A stretch of DNA of 33,837 bases from an uncultured Mycoplasmatota bacterium (GCA_900547995.1 URIY01000016.1:1-33837), one strand, 5' to 3'; shown: positions 1 through 7,674, counted from the stretch's first letter. A program made the numbers and translations. The notes: generated by a model from the sequence alone, not told the origin.

Positions 1-25
1 TTGCAAAGCTACTAGAAAAAAACGC

Positions 26-50
26 ATGATTTAAAATTTCATGCGTTTAT
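26..50 (-). terminator. Intrinsic terminator after the truncated transposase
   Basis: On the minus strand a nine-base stem (AACGCATGA / TCATGCGTT) with an A/T loop is followed by a run of seven T residues, as in a Rho-independent terminator. It begins just past the stop codon of the short IS30-like reading frame. On the plus strand the tail is only TTTATCC, so termination that way would be weaker. Confidence 0.7.
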
Positions 51-181
51 CCTGAGTGATTTCTAATTTCTCTTGAAATACTTGAACAATGTTTGTTAAT
101 AATTTTTCCTATTTGTTTTAATGATATATTATTGTTTAAATTATTTTCGATAGTGTATCTATCATCTTTAGTAAGATGCAT
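47..181 (-). pseudogene. Truncated IS30-type transposase, N-terminal HTH only
   Basis: This 44-codon frame starts at an ATG preceded by GGAAGGAG. Its start (MHLTKDDRYTIENNL) and helix-turn-helix (SLKQIGKIINKHCSSISREI) look like the DNA-binding N-terminus of IS30-family transposases. Those proteins usually run to about 300 residues or more with a DDE catalytic core. Here a stop follows directly after the HTH and a terminator hairpin comes next, so the catalytic part is missing. The upstream in-frame extension to position 253 lacks a ribosome binding site and crosses terminal-repeat-like DNA. I read it as an IS remnant. A surviving small DNA-binding protein cannot be excluded, because start, SD and stop are intact. 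Confidence 0.6.
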
Positions 182-238
182 AAAATTACTCCTTCCAAAA
201 TCATAAGCACTATCAAGTATTATTATAATGTTTTTACA

Positions 239-278
239 GTTAAATGCAACCACTTATGTTTTTAAGGTTAAATGCAAC
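239..278. repeat. Tandem GTTAAATGCAAC direct repeats, IS30-type end
   Basis: GTTAAATGCAAC occurs at 239-250 and again at 267-278, about 28 bases apart, each with similar A/T-rich flanks (minus strand: GGTTGCATTTAAC followed by AAAAACAT). The repeats lie upstream of the truncated transposase, where an IS terminal repeat is expected. The 15-mer AAGGTTAAATGCAAC at 264-278 recurs exactly at 33813-33827. Confidence 0.6.
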
Positions 279-304
279 CTTTTTAAAAATAGGGGTTGCG
301 TTTA
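269..304. repeat. Inverted repeat at IS remnant edge
   Basis: TAAATGCAACC (269-279) and GGTTGCGTTTA (294-304) are inverted copies with one mismatch, separated by 14 A/T-rich bases. They could be abutted left and right ends of an IS30-like element, or one end with a hairpin. No transposase lies between them. Confidence 0.5.
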
Positions 305-341
305 GAAATAAATTTGAGAATGTAAAATAAAATTCAATAAA

Positions 342-368
342 TTAGCACTCATATATTGACAATGCTAA
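342..368 (+). promoter_or_regulatory. CIRCE operator 1 (HrcA binding site)
   Basis: TTAGCACTC, nine spacer bases, then CAATGCTAA. The left arm is a perfect match to CIRCE (TTAGCACTC-N9-GAGTGCTAA) and the right arm matches 7 of 9. It covers the -35 box of the hrcA promoter, so bound HrcA would block RNA polymerase. Confidence 0.88.
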
Positions 369-384
369 AATATAATAGTATAAT
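356..384 (+). promoter_or_regulatory. Promoter of the hrcA-grpE-dnaK operon
   Basis: Consensus -35 TTGACA (356-361), 17-base spacer and consensus -10 TATAAT (379-384). The -35 box sits inside the first CIRCE operator. Predicted transcription start is near 391, inside the second CIRCE-like element. Confidence 0.85.
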
Positions 385-388
385 GACA

Positions 389-414
389 GTAGCACTTGGG
401 TAATAGAGTGCTAA
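389..414 (+). promoter_or_regulatory. CIRCE-like operator 2
   Basis: GTAGCACTT (389-397), eight spacer bases, then a perfect GAGTGCTAA (406-414). The left arm matches CIRCE at 7 of 9 and the spacer is one base shorter than the canonical nine. It spans the predicted transcription start and would give HrcA a second site. Confidence 0.72.
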
Positions 415-427
415 AGATGGTGATGAA

Positions 428-1432
428 ATGTTAAATGAAAGACAAAATAATTTATTAAAAATAATTGTTGAAGATTATATTAAAAATGCTAGACCTGTTG
501 GTTCTAAAGCAATTTGTAATATTTTAAATTGTTCTAGTGCTACTGTTCGAAACGAAATGTCTTATTTAGAGGAATGTGGCTTACTAGAAAAAACACATAC
601 ATCATCTGGACGTATTCCTAGTGAAAAAGGCTATAGATATTATGTTGATAATATTATGAAACCTAAAGAATTGACTGGAGAAGATATGCTTAAATTACAA
701 ACAATCTTTTCTAATAATTCGTTAATGTTAAATGATACTATAGTTAGGAGTATGGAACTTATATCAGAACTTACTAGTTATACTGCTGTTGTACTTGGAG
801 ATTCATCTTCACTTAATAAAGTAAGTAAAATTGAAGTAGTACCTATTAATGAAACTAATTTAATAACAATTGTTGTTACTGATAAAGGACATGTAGAACA
901 TCAAAATGTATATATGGAAAAGAAAGTATCCATGGATGATATTAAAAAAACAGTTGAATTAATAAATAATTTAATTATTGGTACACCAATTGATGAAGTA
1001 AGTAGTAAACTTGAATTTGAAATAAAACCAATTATTTCACAGTATGTAGAACAACACGAAGTTTTGTATAAAGCCTTTTATAGTGCTTTTAGTAATTTTG
1101 CAAATGAAGCAACATCAGATGTTAAAGTTAATGGTACAAGTAGATTTTTAAATGAACCAGAATTTAGTAATGATGCCGACAAAATTCGAAAAATTATTAG
1201 TAAGTTTGATGATAAAACAATTGTAGATAGTATAAAGGAAGAAGATAGTGGAATCAATATTTATATTGGTAGTGAAAATGATTTTGATGACGATGTAACA
1301 ATTGTTAAAACAAAATATAAAGTAAACGACGGTGAGGGTACGATTGCTTTAATAGGACCTAAACGTATGGAATATGATAGGGTAATATCTCTTCTTGATT
1401 ATATTAAGAAAAATATTGATGAAAATAGCTAG
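428..1432 (+). CDS. hrcA: Heat-inducible transcription repressor HrcA
   Basis: HrcA represses chaperone operons by binding CIRCE; in studied Firmicutes its activity depends on GroEL. The 334-residue length is normal. The N-terminal winged helix is clear: GSKAICNILNCSSATVRNEM is the HTH, followed by YLEECGLLEKTHTSSGRIPS and GYRYYVD, hallmarks of the family. The remainder is the GAF-like dimerisation region. It is the first gene after two CIRCE-like operators, so it should repress itself and the downstream grpE, dnaK, pepF and dnaJ. The ATG at 428 lies 13 bases after the second CIRCE, with GGTGAT as a modest ribosome binding site. Eleven bases separate it from grpE. Confidence 0.96.
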   Translation: MLNERQNNLLKIIVEDYIKNARPVGSKAICNILNCSSATVRNEMSYLEECGLLEKTHTSSGRIPSEKGYRYYVDNIMKPKELTGEDMLKLQTIFSNNSLMLNDTIVRSMELISELTSYTAVVLGDSSSLNKVSKIEVVPINETNLITIVVTDKGHVEHQNVYMEKKVSMDDIKKTVELINNLIIGTPIDEVSSKLEFEIKPIISQYVEQHEVLYKAFYSAFSNFANEATSDVKVNGTSRFLNEPEFSNDADKIRKIISKFDDKTIVDSIKEEDSGINIYIGSENDFDDDVTIVKTKYKVNDGEGTIALIGPKRMEYDRVISLLDYIKKNIDENS

Positions 1433-1443
1433 GAGGTAATCAG

Positions 1444-2094
1444 GTGAAAGAAGAAAAAGATAAATGCGCATGTGAAGAAAGTTGCACCTGCGAAGATACT
1501 TGCAATGAAGGATGTGGTTGCACAGAGGAGTGTTGTTGCAACGATGATTGTCATTGTGATGAAACTTGCGATTGCAACGATGATTGTCACTGTGATGAAA
1601 ATAAAAAAGATAAAAAGAAACATAAAAAACATGATTTAGACAAAAAAATAGAAGAATTAGAATTAAAGATTAAATCTTTAGAAGAACAAAATTTAAGAGA
1701 AAAGGCTGAAAGTATTAACTTTAGAAGACGTAAAGAAGAAGAAACAGCTAGAATATTAAAGTTTTGTAATGAAGATTTAATTAAAGATGTTTTACCAACT
1801 ATCGATAATTTTGAAAGGGCTATCAAAATGGATGATGATAATCTTGAAGATGAAGTTTCCAAATTCTTAGCCGGTGTAAAAATGATATACTGTAATTTAA
1901 TCGGTATATTAGAAAAATATGGTGTGAAGGCTATCGATGGAGCAAATAAACCATTTGATCCAACTTACCATCAAGCTGTCATGATGGAACATGTTGATGG
2001 TCTTGAACCAGGTATAGTTATCGAAGTTTTACAAAAGGGCTATTTACTAAAAGATAGAGTAATTAGACCTGCTATGGTTAAGGTAAGCGAATAA
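1444..2094 (+). CDS. grpE: Nucleotide exchange factor GrpE with Cys-rich N-terminus
   Basis: GrpE releases ADP from DnaK. The start is GTG, fixed by a perfect AGGAGG at 1431-1436, seven bases upstream. Residues ~55-110 form the long charged helix (KKIEELELKIKSLEEQNLREKAES), and the C-terminal beta domain includes DPTYHQAVM and LEPGIVIEVLQKGYLLKDRVIRPAMVKV, typical of GrpE. What is odd is residues 8-50: 16 cysteines in 43 residues, mostly CxC pairs and one CCC, plus two CHC motifs (His37, His49), separated by acidic residues. The segment includes a near-exact duplication around NDDCHCDE. It resembles a metallothionein or metal-binding tail in place of the usual acidic low-complexity N-terminus. 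Its role is unknown. The gene lies between hrcA and dnaK as usual. Confidence 0.95.
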   Translation: MKEEKDKCACEESCTCEDTCNEGCGCTEECCCNDDCHCDETCDCNDDCHCDENKKDKKKHKKHDLDKKIEELELKIKSLEEQNLREKAESINFRRRKEEETARILKFCNEDLIKDVLPTIDNFERAIKMDDDNLEDEVSKFLAGVKMIYCNLIGILEKYGVKAIDGANKPFDPTYHQAVMMEHVDGLEPGIVIEVLQKGYLLKDRVIRPAMVKVSE

Positions 2095-2113
2095 ATAAAG
2101 GAAAGGTGATATT

Positions 2114-3946
2114 ATGGGAAAAATAATAGGTATAGATTTAGGTACAACTAATAGTTGTGTCAGTATTTTTGAAGGTGGCGAAGCTGTTGTAATGGCTAAT
2201 GCTGAAGGTCTTAGAACAACGCCATCAGTAGTTGCTTTTAAAGGAGATAACATTATTGTTGGTCAAAAAGCTAAAAACCAAGCAATGACTAATAAAGATA
2301 CTGTTGTTTCAATTAAAAGGGACATGGGTACAGATAAAAAAGTAAAGATATCAGCAACTAATAAAGAATATACTCCACAAGAGATAAGTGCAATGATTCT
2401 TTCTGATTTAAAGAAAACAGCTGAAAATTATTTAGGTGAAACTGTAAAAGAAGCAGTTATTACTGTTCCAGCATATTTCAATGATTCACAAAGACAAGCA
2501 ACTAAGGATGCTGGTAAAATTGCTGGTTTAGATGTTAAGAGAATTATCAATGAACCAACAGCTGCTGCTCTTGCATATGGTCTTGATAAACAAGAAAAAG
2601 ATGAAAAAGTATTAGTTTATGACTTAGGTGGAGGAACATTCGATGTATCTGTTCTTGATATTGGCGGCGGAGTATTCGAAGTTCTTGCAACAAGTGGTAA
2701 TAATAAATTAGGTGGAGATGATTTCGATAAGAGAATCATGGACTACTTAGTTGATGAATTTAAAAAGGAAAATGGTATTGATTTAACTAAAGATAAAATG
2801 GCTATGCAACGTTTAAAAGAGGCTGCTGAAAAGGCTAAAAAAGATTTAAGTGGAATGAGTTCTACAGAAATTTCATTACCATTCTTATCACAAAATGATG
2901 ATGGACCAGTTCATATGAATATGACATTATCAAAGGCTAAATTTGAAGATTTAATTAGAGATCTAGTTGAATCTACATTAACTCCAGTTAGAGATGCTTT
3001 AAAAGAAGCTGGTCTTACTGCAAGTAAAATTGATAAGGTATTATTAGTAGGTGGTTCAACTCGTATTCCAATGGTACAAGAATTAATCAAGAAAGAACTT
3101 GGAAAAGAACCATCTAAGGGAGTAAATCCTGATGAAGTAGTTGCTATGGGTGCTGCTATCCAAGGTGGAGTTTTAACAGGTGAAGTAAATGATATCGTTC
3201 TTCTTGATGTTACACCTCTATCACTTGGTATTGAAACACTTGGTGGTGTATGTACAGTATTAATTCCAAGAAATACAACTATTCCAACTAGTAAATCTCA
3301 AGTATTCTCAACTGCTGCTGATAATCAACCAGCTGTAGATATTCATATCTTACAAGGTGAAAGACCAATGGCCGCTGATAATAAGACACTTGGAAGATTT
3401 CAACTTGCCAATATTCCACCTGCACCTCGTGGCGTTCCTCAAATTGAAGTTACATTTGATATAGATGCAAACGGTATTGTTAACGTTAAGGCAAAAGATC
3501 TTGGAACTAATAAGGAACAATCTATTACTATTACTGCATCAACTAACTTAAGTGATGATGAAATAGATAAGATGGTAAAAGAAGCAGAAGCTAACAAAGA
3601 GGCAGATGAAAAGAGAAAACAAATGGCTGATGTTAGAAATGAAGCTGAGCAAGTAATCTTTGCTACTGAAAAAGCTATTAAAGATTTAGGAGATAAGATT
3701 GATTCTAAAGACAAAGAAAAAGCTGAAAATGAAATTAAAGATTTAAAAGATGCCTTAGAAAAAGATGATATGGATGATATTAAATCTAAAAAAGATAAAT
3801 TAAATGAAACAGCTATGGCTTTTGCAACTAAAGTTTACGAAGAGGCTGCAAAACAAAATAAAACTGAAGAAACATCTTCAGATGAAGAAAGCGGATCAAA
3901 TAAAAAAGACGATAACATAAAAGATGCTGAATATGAAGAAAAATAA
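2114..3946 (+). CDS. dnaK: Chaperone protein DnaK (Hsp70)
   Basis: ATP-dependent Hsp70 chaperone acting with DnaJ and GrpE, both in the same operon. The 610-residue length is normal for Firmicutes. The ATPase domain begins GIDLGTTNSCV, followed by TVPAYFNDSQRQATKDAG, the phosphate-2 loop DLGGGTFDVS and the adenosine motif LLVGGSTRIPMVQ. The linker DIVLLDVTPLSLGIET leads to the substrate-binding beta domain (PIPTSK-like, LQGERPMAADN) and a helical lid. The C-terminus is acidic and ends DAEYEEK, like the usual DAEFEE tail. The start has AAAGGTGAT upstream, 19 bases after grpE. Confidence 0.98.
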   Translation: MGKIIGIDLGTTNSCVSIFEGGEAVVMANAEGLRTTPSVVAFKGDNIIVGQKAKNQAMTNKDTVVSIKRDMGTDKKVKISATNKEYTPQEISAMILSDLKKTAENYLGETVKEAVITVPAYFNDSQRQATKDAGKIAGLDVKRIINEPTAAALAYGLDKQEKDEKVLVYDLGGGTFDVSVLDIGGGVFEVLATSGNNKLGGDDFDKRIMDYLVDEFKKENGIDLTKDKMAMQRLKEAAEKAKKDLSGMSSTEISLPFLSQNDDGPVHMNMTLSKAKFEDLIRDLVESTLTPVRDALKEAGLTASKIDKVLLVGGSTRIPMVQELIKKELGKEPSKGVNPDEVVAMGAAIQGGVLTGEVNDIVLLDVTPLSLGIETLGGVCTVLIPRNTTIPTSKSQVFSTAADNQPAVDIHILQGERPMAADNKTLGRFQLANIPPAPRGVPQIEVTFDIDANGIVNVKAKDLGTNKEQSITITASTNLSDDEIDKMVKEAEANKEADEKRKQMADVRNEAEQVIFATEKAIKDLGDKIDSKDKEKAENEIKDLKDALEKDDMDDIKSKKDKLNETAMAFATKVYEEAAKQNKTEETSSDEESGSNKKDDNIKDAEYEEK

Positions 3947-3949
3947 AAT

Positions 3950-3974
3950 GAAGTTCTAGTGATCCTAGAACTTC
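3950..3974 (+). terminator. Hairpin between dnaK and pepF (attenuator or processing site)
   Basis: Perfect ten-base stem GAAGTTCTAG / CTAGAACTTC with a five-base loop, directly after the dnaK stop. The tail is TCTATTAT rather than a clean T-run, so it may only partly terminate, or may protect the dnaK mRNA end. It would lower pepF-dnaJ expression relative to dnaK. Confidence 0.5.
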
Positions 3975-3992
3975 TCTATTATAGGAGAGAAA

Positions 3993-5789
3993 ATGAAACA
4001 AAAGTTAAGAGAAGAAATAAGTAATGAATATAAGTGGGATTTAGAAGCAATATATAAAAATAAAGAAGAATTTGAAGATGAATTAAAAAAGATAGAACAA
4101 GAAATAGACAAAATAGATAAATATAAGGATATATTAATGGAAAGTAGTTCTAACTTATTAGAATGTTTAGAACTAGATACCAATATATCAAGACGTTTAT
4201 CTAAAGCACATACGTATGCTAATTGTTATTTTGATTCAGATACAGGAAATGCTAGTTATCAAGAAATGCTAGGTAAAGTAAATAATTTATATCAAAAATA
4301 TAGTGAAAAGATTTCTTTTATAGAACCATCTATTTTGAAGTGTGATTATAATACTATTCAAAAATATATGGAAGAGTCTCCAAAACTTAAAAGTTATGAA
4401 CGAAATTTAAAAGAAATATATCGTTTTAAAAAGTATATATTATCAGATAATGAAGAAAAAATAATATCTAATTTAGAAAAAGCCCTTGATAGTTCAAGTA
4501 CGACATATGAGTCTCTTACTGATACAGATATGACTTACGGTAATATTATAGATGCAAACGGCGAAAGTGTTGAACTTACGGATAGTAATTACAATAAGTA
4601 TATTAAGTCTAATGATAGAAGAGTAAGAAAAGAGGCTTTTGATGAATTATATAGAGTTTATAGTAACTTTAAAAATACTATTTGCTCTACTATAAAGGGA
4701 AATATAGAAGCCAATACTAGTATCGCTAAAATAAGAGGTTATAATAGTTCTATTGAGGCATCATTATTTAGTGATAATATAGATGTATCTGTTTATAATA
4801 ATTTAATTGATACTGTATCTAATAATTTATCATCATTATTTAAATATTATGATTTAAAGAAAAAGATACTTGGTTTAGATGAAATGCATTTATATGATAC
4901 TTATGTATCAATCATTAATGAAAAACCAAGAGAATATACTTTTGATGAAGCCAAAGAATTAGTAAAAAAAGCACTAAGTGTACTTGGTGATAAATATATA
5001 AATGATTTAAATAATGCTTTTACAGAAAAATGGATTGACATATATAACAATAAAGGTAAAAGGGGAGGAGCATATTCTGGTGGATCATATGATACATATC
5101 CTTATGTCCTTCTAAATTTTGAAGGTACTCTTAATGATGTATCAACCCTTGCCCATGAACTAGGTCATTCTATGCATAGTTATTATTCTAGACTAAATAA
5201 TAGTTATCAAGATAGTAATTATAAAATATTTGTAGCCGAGGTTGCTTCAACTGTAAATGAATTATTACTTTCTAAATATTTACTTAAAAATACAAGTGAT
5301 AAACGTGAAAAATTAATTATTCTTAATAATTTGTTAGACTTATTTAAAGCAACAATTTTTAGACAAACTATGTTTGCTGAATTTGAAAAAAATATTTATG
5401 AAAAACATGAAAAAGGCGAAATATTAACAGCAGAATTATTATGCAATGATTATTATGAATTGAATAAAAAATATTTTGGTAATAGTGTTTACGTAGATGA
5501 TGAAATTAAATATGAATGGGAAAGAATTCCACACTTTTATTATTATTTCTATGTCTATAAATATGCAACAGGTTTATCAGCCGCTTGTTATATTGTAAAT
5601 GGTATTTTAAGTGGTTCTAAAGATGCACTTGATAATTACTTAAAATTCTTAACATTAGGTGGTTCTATGGATCCACTTGATGAACTTAAAGTTGCTGGTA
5701 TTGATATGACAAAACCAGAGGCTATTTTGTCTGCTATACATATGTTTGATGAAATATTAGAAGAATTTGAACAATTATATAATGCTTAA
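3993..5789 (+). CDS. pepF: Oligoendopeptidase F (M3 family metallopeptidase)
   Basis: A 598-residue zinc peptidase of the M3B family, which cleaves oligopeptides in the cytoplasm. The zinc motif HELGH is at residues 388-392, with Glu389 as catalytic base and the third ligand likely Glu416 in VAEVASTVNE. Length and overall pattern (N-terminal helical region with YERNLKEIYRFKKYILSD-like segment, RREAFDELY-like helix, IPHFYYYFYVYKYATG near the C-terminus) fit PepF. A GGAGAG ribosome binding site precedes the ATG. It lies between dnaK and dnaJ, 16 bases before dnaJ, so it probably belongs to the HrcA regulon. That position suggests a role in degrading peptides released during heat stress (inference). 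Confidence 0.95.
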   Translation: MKQKLREEISNEYKWDLEAIYKNKEEFEDELKKIEQEIDKIDKYKDILMESSSNLLECLELDTNISRRLSKAHTYANCYFDSDTGNASYQEMLGKVNNLYQKYSEKISFIEPSILKCDYNTIQKYMEESPKLKSYERNLKEIYRFKKYILSDNEEKIISNLEKALDSSSTTYESLTDTDMTYGNIIDANGESVELTDSNYNKYIKSNDRRVRKEAFDELYRVYSNFKNTICSTIKGNIEANTSIAKIRGYNSSIEASLFSDNIDVSVYNNLIDTVSNNLSSLFKYYDLKKKILGLDEMHLYDTYVSIINEKPREYTFDEAKELVKKALSVLGDKYINDLNNAFTEKWIDIYNNKGKRGGAYSGGSYDTYPYVLLNFEGTLNDVSTLAHELGHSMHSYYSRLNNSYQDSNYKIFVAEVASTVNELLLSKYLLKNTSDKREKLIILNNLLDLFKATIFRQTMFAEFEKNIYEKHEKGEILTAELLCNDYYELNKKYFGNSVYVDDEIKYEWERIPHFYYYFYVYKYATGLSAACYIVNGILSGSKDALDNYLKFLTLGGSMDPLDELKVAGIDMTKPEAILSAIHMFDEILEEFEQLYNA

Positions 5790-5805
5790 AAGAGGTGAGA
5801 TGTAA

Positions 5806-6918
5806 ATGAATAAAAGAGATTATTATGAGGTACTAGGAGTATCTAAAAGTGCAACCGATGATGAAATAAAAATGGCTTTTAGAAAACTTGCTAAGAAGTA
5901 TCATCCAGATATTAATAAAGATCCAGATGCACCTGCTAAATTTAAGGAGGCCCAAGAAGCATATTCTGTACTATCTGATGCATCCAAAAGAGCACAATAT
6001 GATCAATTTGGTCATGCTGCTTTCCAAGGTGGCGCTGCTGGAGGAAATTCTGGTGGATTTGATTTCTCTGATTTTGATTTTTCTGACATATTTGGAGATT
6101 TGTTTGGTGGATCATCATTCTTTGGAGGAAGAAGATCAGCACAAGGATTTAGTCGTGCAAGAAAAGGCAATGATTCCATTATGCGTGTTGATTTAACCTT
6201 TGAAGAGGCAGTGTTTGGAACAAAGAAAACTATTAATGTAAATGTATCTGAAACATGTGATGATTGTCATGGCAAAGGTGGTTTTGATGAAAGTACATGT
6301 ACTGTTTGTCATGGTAGTGGTCAAGTAACAGCAGAACAGCGAACTTTATTTGGAACATTTATGACACAAACAACTTGTTCTGCATGTCATGGTAAAGGTA
6401 AAGTTTTTAAGGAAACATGTAAAACATGTCGTGGTAATGGTCGAATAAAGAAAAATAAAGATTTAGAAGTAAAAATACCAGCAGGTGTTAATACAGGTAA
6501 TCAACTTCGTTTATCAGGTAAAGGTGAAGCTGGTGTTAATGGTGGACCAAATGGAGATATTTATTTAGAGTTTTATGTTAAAAACCATCCATTATTTGTC
6601 CGTGAAAATAATGATATCTATTTAACACTACCACTTACTATTACGGATGCTGTTTTAGGATGTAAAAAAGATATACCAACTTTATATGGGGATGTAAAAT
6701 TATCTATTCCAGAAGGATCTATGTCTGGAGATAAACATCGTTTAAAGGGTAAAGGTGTTGAGGATGTTAATACGGGTCGTAAAGGTGATATGTATGTTGT
6801 ACTTAATATCATTACGCCAAAAAAATTATCTAGAGATCAAAAGAAATTATTTGAAGAATTATCTAAAACTGATTTGGAATCCGGTAGTGATTTTAAAAAA
6901 TTAAGAGAATACTTATAA
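5806..6918 (+). CDS. dnaJ: Chaperone protein DnaJ (Hsp40, type I)
   Basis: J-domain co-chaperone that stimulates DnaK ATPase. The J domain has HPD at residues 33-35 and is followed by a Gly/Phe-rich region rich in FGD/GGF. Four zinc repeats are present: CDDCHGKG, CTVCHGSG, CSACHGKG and CKTCRGNG, binding two zinc ions. The C-terminal substrate domains include KIPAGVNTGNQLRLSGKGEAG. The 370-residue length is normal. AGAGGTGAG lies upstream of the ATG. It is the last gene of the heat-shock operon, with a terminator starting at the stop codon. Confidence 0.98.
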   Translation: MNKRDYYEVLGVSKSATDDEIKMAFRKLAKKYHPDINKDPDAPAKFKEAQEAYSVLSDASKRAQYDQFGHAAFQGGAAGGNSGGFDFSDFDFSDIFGDLFGGSSFFGGRRSAQGFSRARKGNDSIMRVDLTFEEAVFGTKKTINVNVSETCDDCHGKGGFDESTCTVCHGSGQVTAEQRTLFGTFMTQTTCSACHGKGKVFKETCKTCRGNGRIKKNKDLEVKIPAGVNTGNQLRLSGKGEAGVNGGPNGDIYLEFYVKNHPLFVRENNDIYLTLPLTITDAVLGCKKDIPTLYGDVKLSIPEGSMSGDKHRLKGKGVEDVNTGRKGDMYVVLNIITPKKLSRDQKKLFEELSKTDLESGSDFKKLREYL

Positions 6919-6940
6919 AATAGCCTATGGCTATTTTTTC
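6917..6940 (+). terminator. Intrinsic terminator of the dnaK operon
   Basis: Stem AAAATAGCC / GGCTATTTT with TAT loop, then a T-rich tail. The stem begins in the dnaJ stop codon. Confidence 0.85.
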
Positions 6941-6942
6941 TT

Positions 6943-6971
6943 TTTACAAATGAATATTATAATGTTATACT
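6943..6971 (+). promoter_or_regulatory. Promoter of signal peptidase gene
   Basis: -35 TTTACA (6943-6948), 17-base spacer, -10 TATACT (6966-6971). The -35 box starts within a few bases of the preceding terminator. Confidence 0.65.
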
Positions 6972-6988
6972 AATGTTAGGTGATAAAA

Positions 6989-7510
6989 ATGGATTTTCGT
7001 GATATTAAAGAATTTTTTAAAGACTCGTTAAAATATATTATAATGATAATAGTTATTTTATTTCTTGTTATTTGTGTTGTCTCTTTTCATCAAGTAATGG
7101 GTCCATCTATGAATAAAACATTATCGGAAGGAGACGTTGTACTAGTAAATAAATTTATTTATAAATTTAGAAAGATCACAAGAAATGAAATAGTAGTATT
7201 AAAACATGATGAAAAATTATTGATCAAGAGAATTGTTGGTCTACCAGGAGAAAGTGTTGCATATAATAATAATATACTGTACATAAATGGAAAAGGATAT
7301 AATGAAAAATTTGTAAGTTCTAAAACTGATGATTTTGATATAAAAGATTTAGGATATGAAACAATTCCTGATGACTATTATCTTGTATTAGGTGATAATC
7401 GTGCTAATTCAATGGATAGTAGAGATTTTGGTTTAGTTAAGAAAAGTGATATTGTAGGAAAAGCCTCAGTTAGGATATGGCCATTAAATAAGATAAAATT
7501 TGTAAAATAA
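6989..7510 (+). CDS. lepB: Signal peptidase I
   Basis: Membrane-bound serine protease (S26A) that removes signal peptides from exported proteins. The ATG at 6989 is chosen because AGGTGAT lies upstream; an in-frame GTG at 6980 would fall inside that ribosome binding site. The 173-residue protein has one N-terminal membrane helix (about residues 16-33), then the catalytic box QVMGPSMNKT with Ser40 and the box LLIKRIVGLPGE with Lys80. The conserved LGDNRANSMDSRDFG motif follows. This size and single-helix form match Gram-positive Sip-type enzymes. Its neighbour downstream is a large exported protein, a likely client. Confidence 0.94.
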   Translation: MDFRDIKEFFKDSLKYIIMIIVILFLVICVVSFHQVMGPSMNKTLSEGDVVLVNKFIYKFRKITRNEIVVLKHDEKLLIKRIVGLPGESVAYNNNILYINGKGYNEKFVSSKTDDFDIKDLGYETIPDDYYLVLGDNRANSMDSRDFGLVKKSDIVGKASVRIWPLNKIKFVK

Positions 7511-7512
7511 GG

Positions 7513-7541
7513 TTGACAAAGATAAATTATTTATTTAAAAT
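7513..7541 (+). promoter_or_regulatory. Promoter of the c-di-GMP riboswitch transcript
   Basis: Perfect -35 TTGACA (7513-7518), 17-base spacer and -10 TAAAAT (7536-7541), placing the start near 7548, immediately before the aptamer. Confidence 0.8.
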
Positions 7542-7545
7542 TAAT

Positions 7546-7621
7546 CTAACGGCAAAGTTATCGAAAGGTAATGACGCAAAACTCTAGAGCCTAAGGTATT
7601 TATACTATGGTAGTCAGCTGC
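7546..7621 (+). ncRNA. Cyclic di-GMP-I (GEMM) riboswitch aptamer
   Basis: The conserved GEMM-I blocks appear in order: GGCAAA (7551-7556), a stem capped by the GAAA tetraloop (TTATC-GAAA-GGTAA), GACGCAAA (7573-7580), the CCTAAGG tetraloop receptor half (7590-7596), TATGG, and GGTAGTCAGCTGC at the 3' side. This set and order is specific to the class I c-di-GMP riboswitch. A promoter lies just upstream and a terminator just downstream, so it likely acts by controlled transcription termination. ATTTATAC occurs both inside the aptamer (7598-7605) and as the terminator's 5' arm, so alternative pairing with the 3' arm is possible. I cannot tell from sequence alone whether it is an on or off switch. 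Confidence 0.87.
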
Positions 7622-7651
7622 ATTTATACGTATTTGTATAAATGTTTTTTT
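7621..7651 (+). terminator. Riboswitch expression-platform terminator
   Basis: Stem CATTTATAC / GTATAAATG with loop GTATTT, followed by seven T residues. It lies between the c-di-GMP aptamer and the ribosome binding site of the repeat protein gene, so it should be the regulated terminator. Confidence 0.87.
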
Positions 7652-7674
7652 GTGAGAAAAAGGAGAGTATAGGT

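Noticed and set aside
1..15. 3' end of a plus-strand gene ending TAG at 13-15
   Set aside because: Only five codons are in the window, too little to support a gene, although the hairpin at 26-50 would suit one.
1429..1862. Minus-strand open frames opposite grpE
   Set aside because: They are antisense shadows of the Cys-, Lys- and Glu-rich grpE, with no ribosome binding site and low-complexity Phe/Ile/Ser content.
5888..6196. 102-codon plus-strand frame inside dnaJ
   Set aside because: It is an out-of-frame reading of the strongly conserved J-domain and G/F region; no separate start signal.
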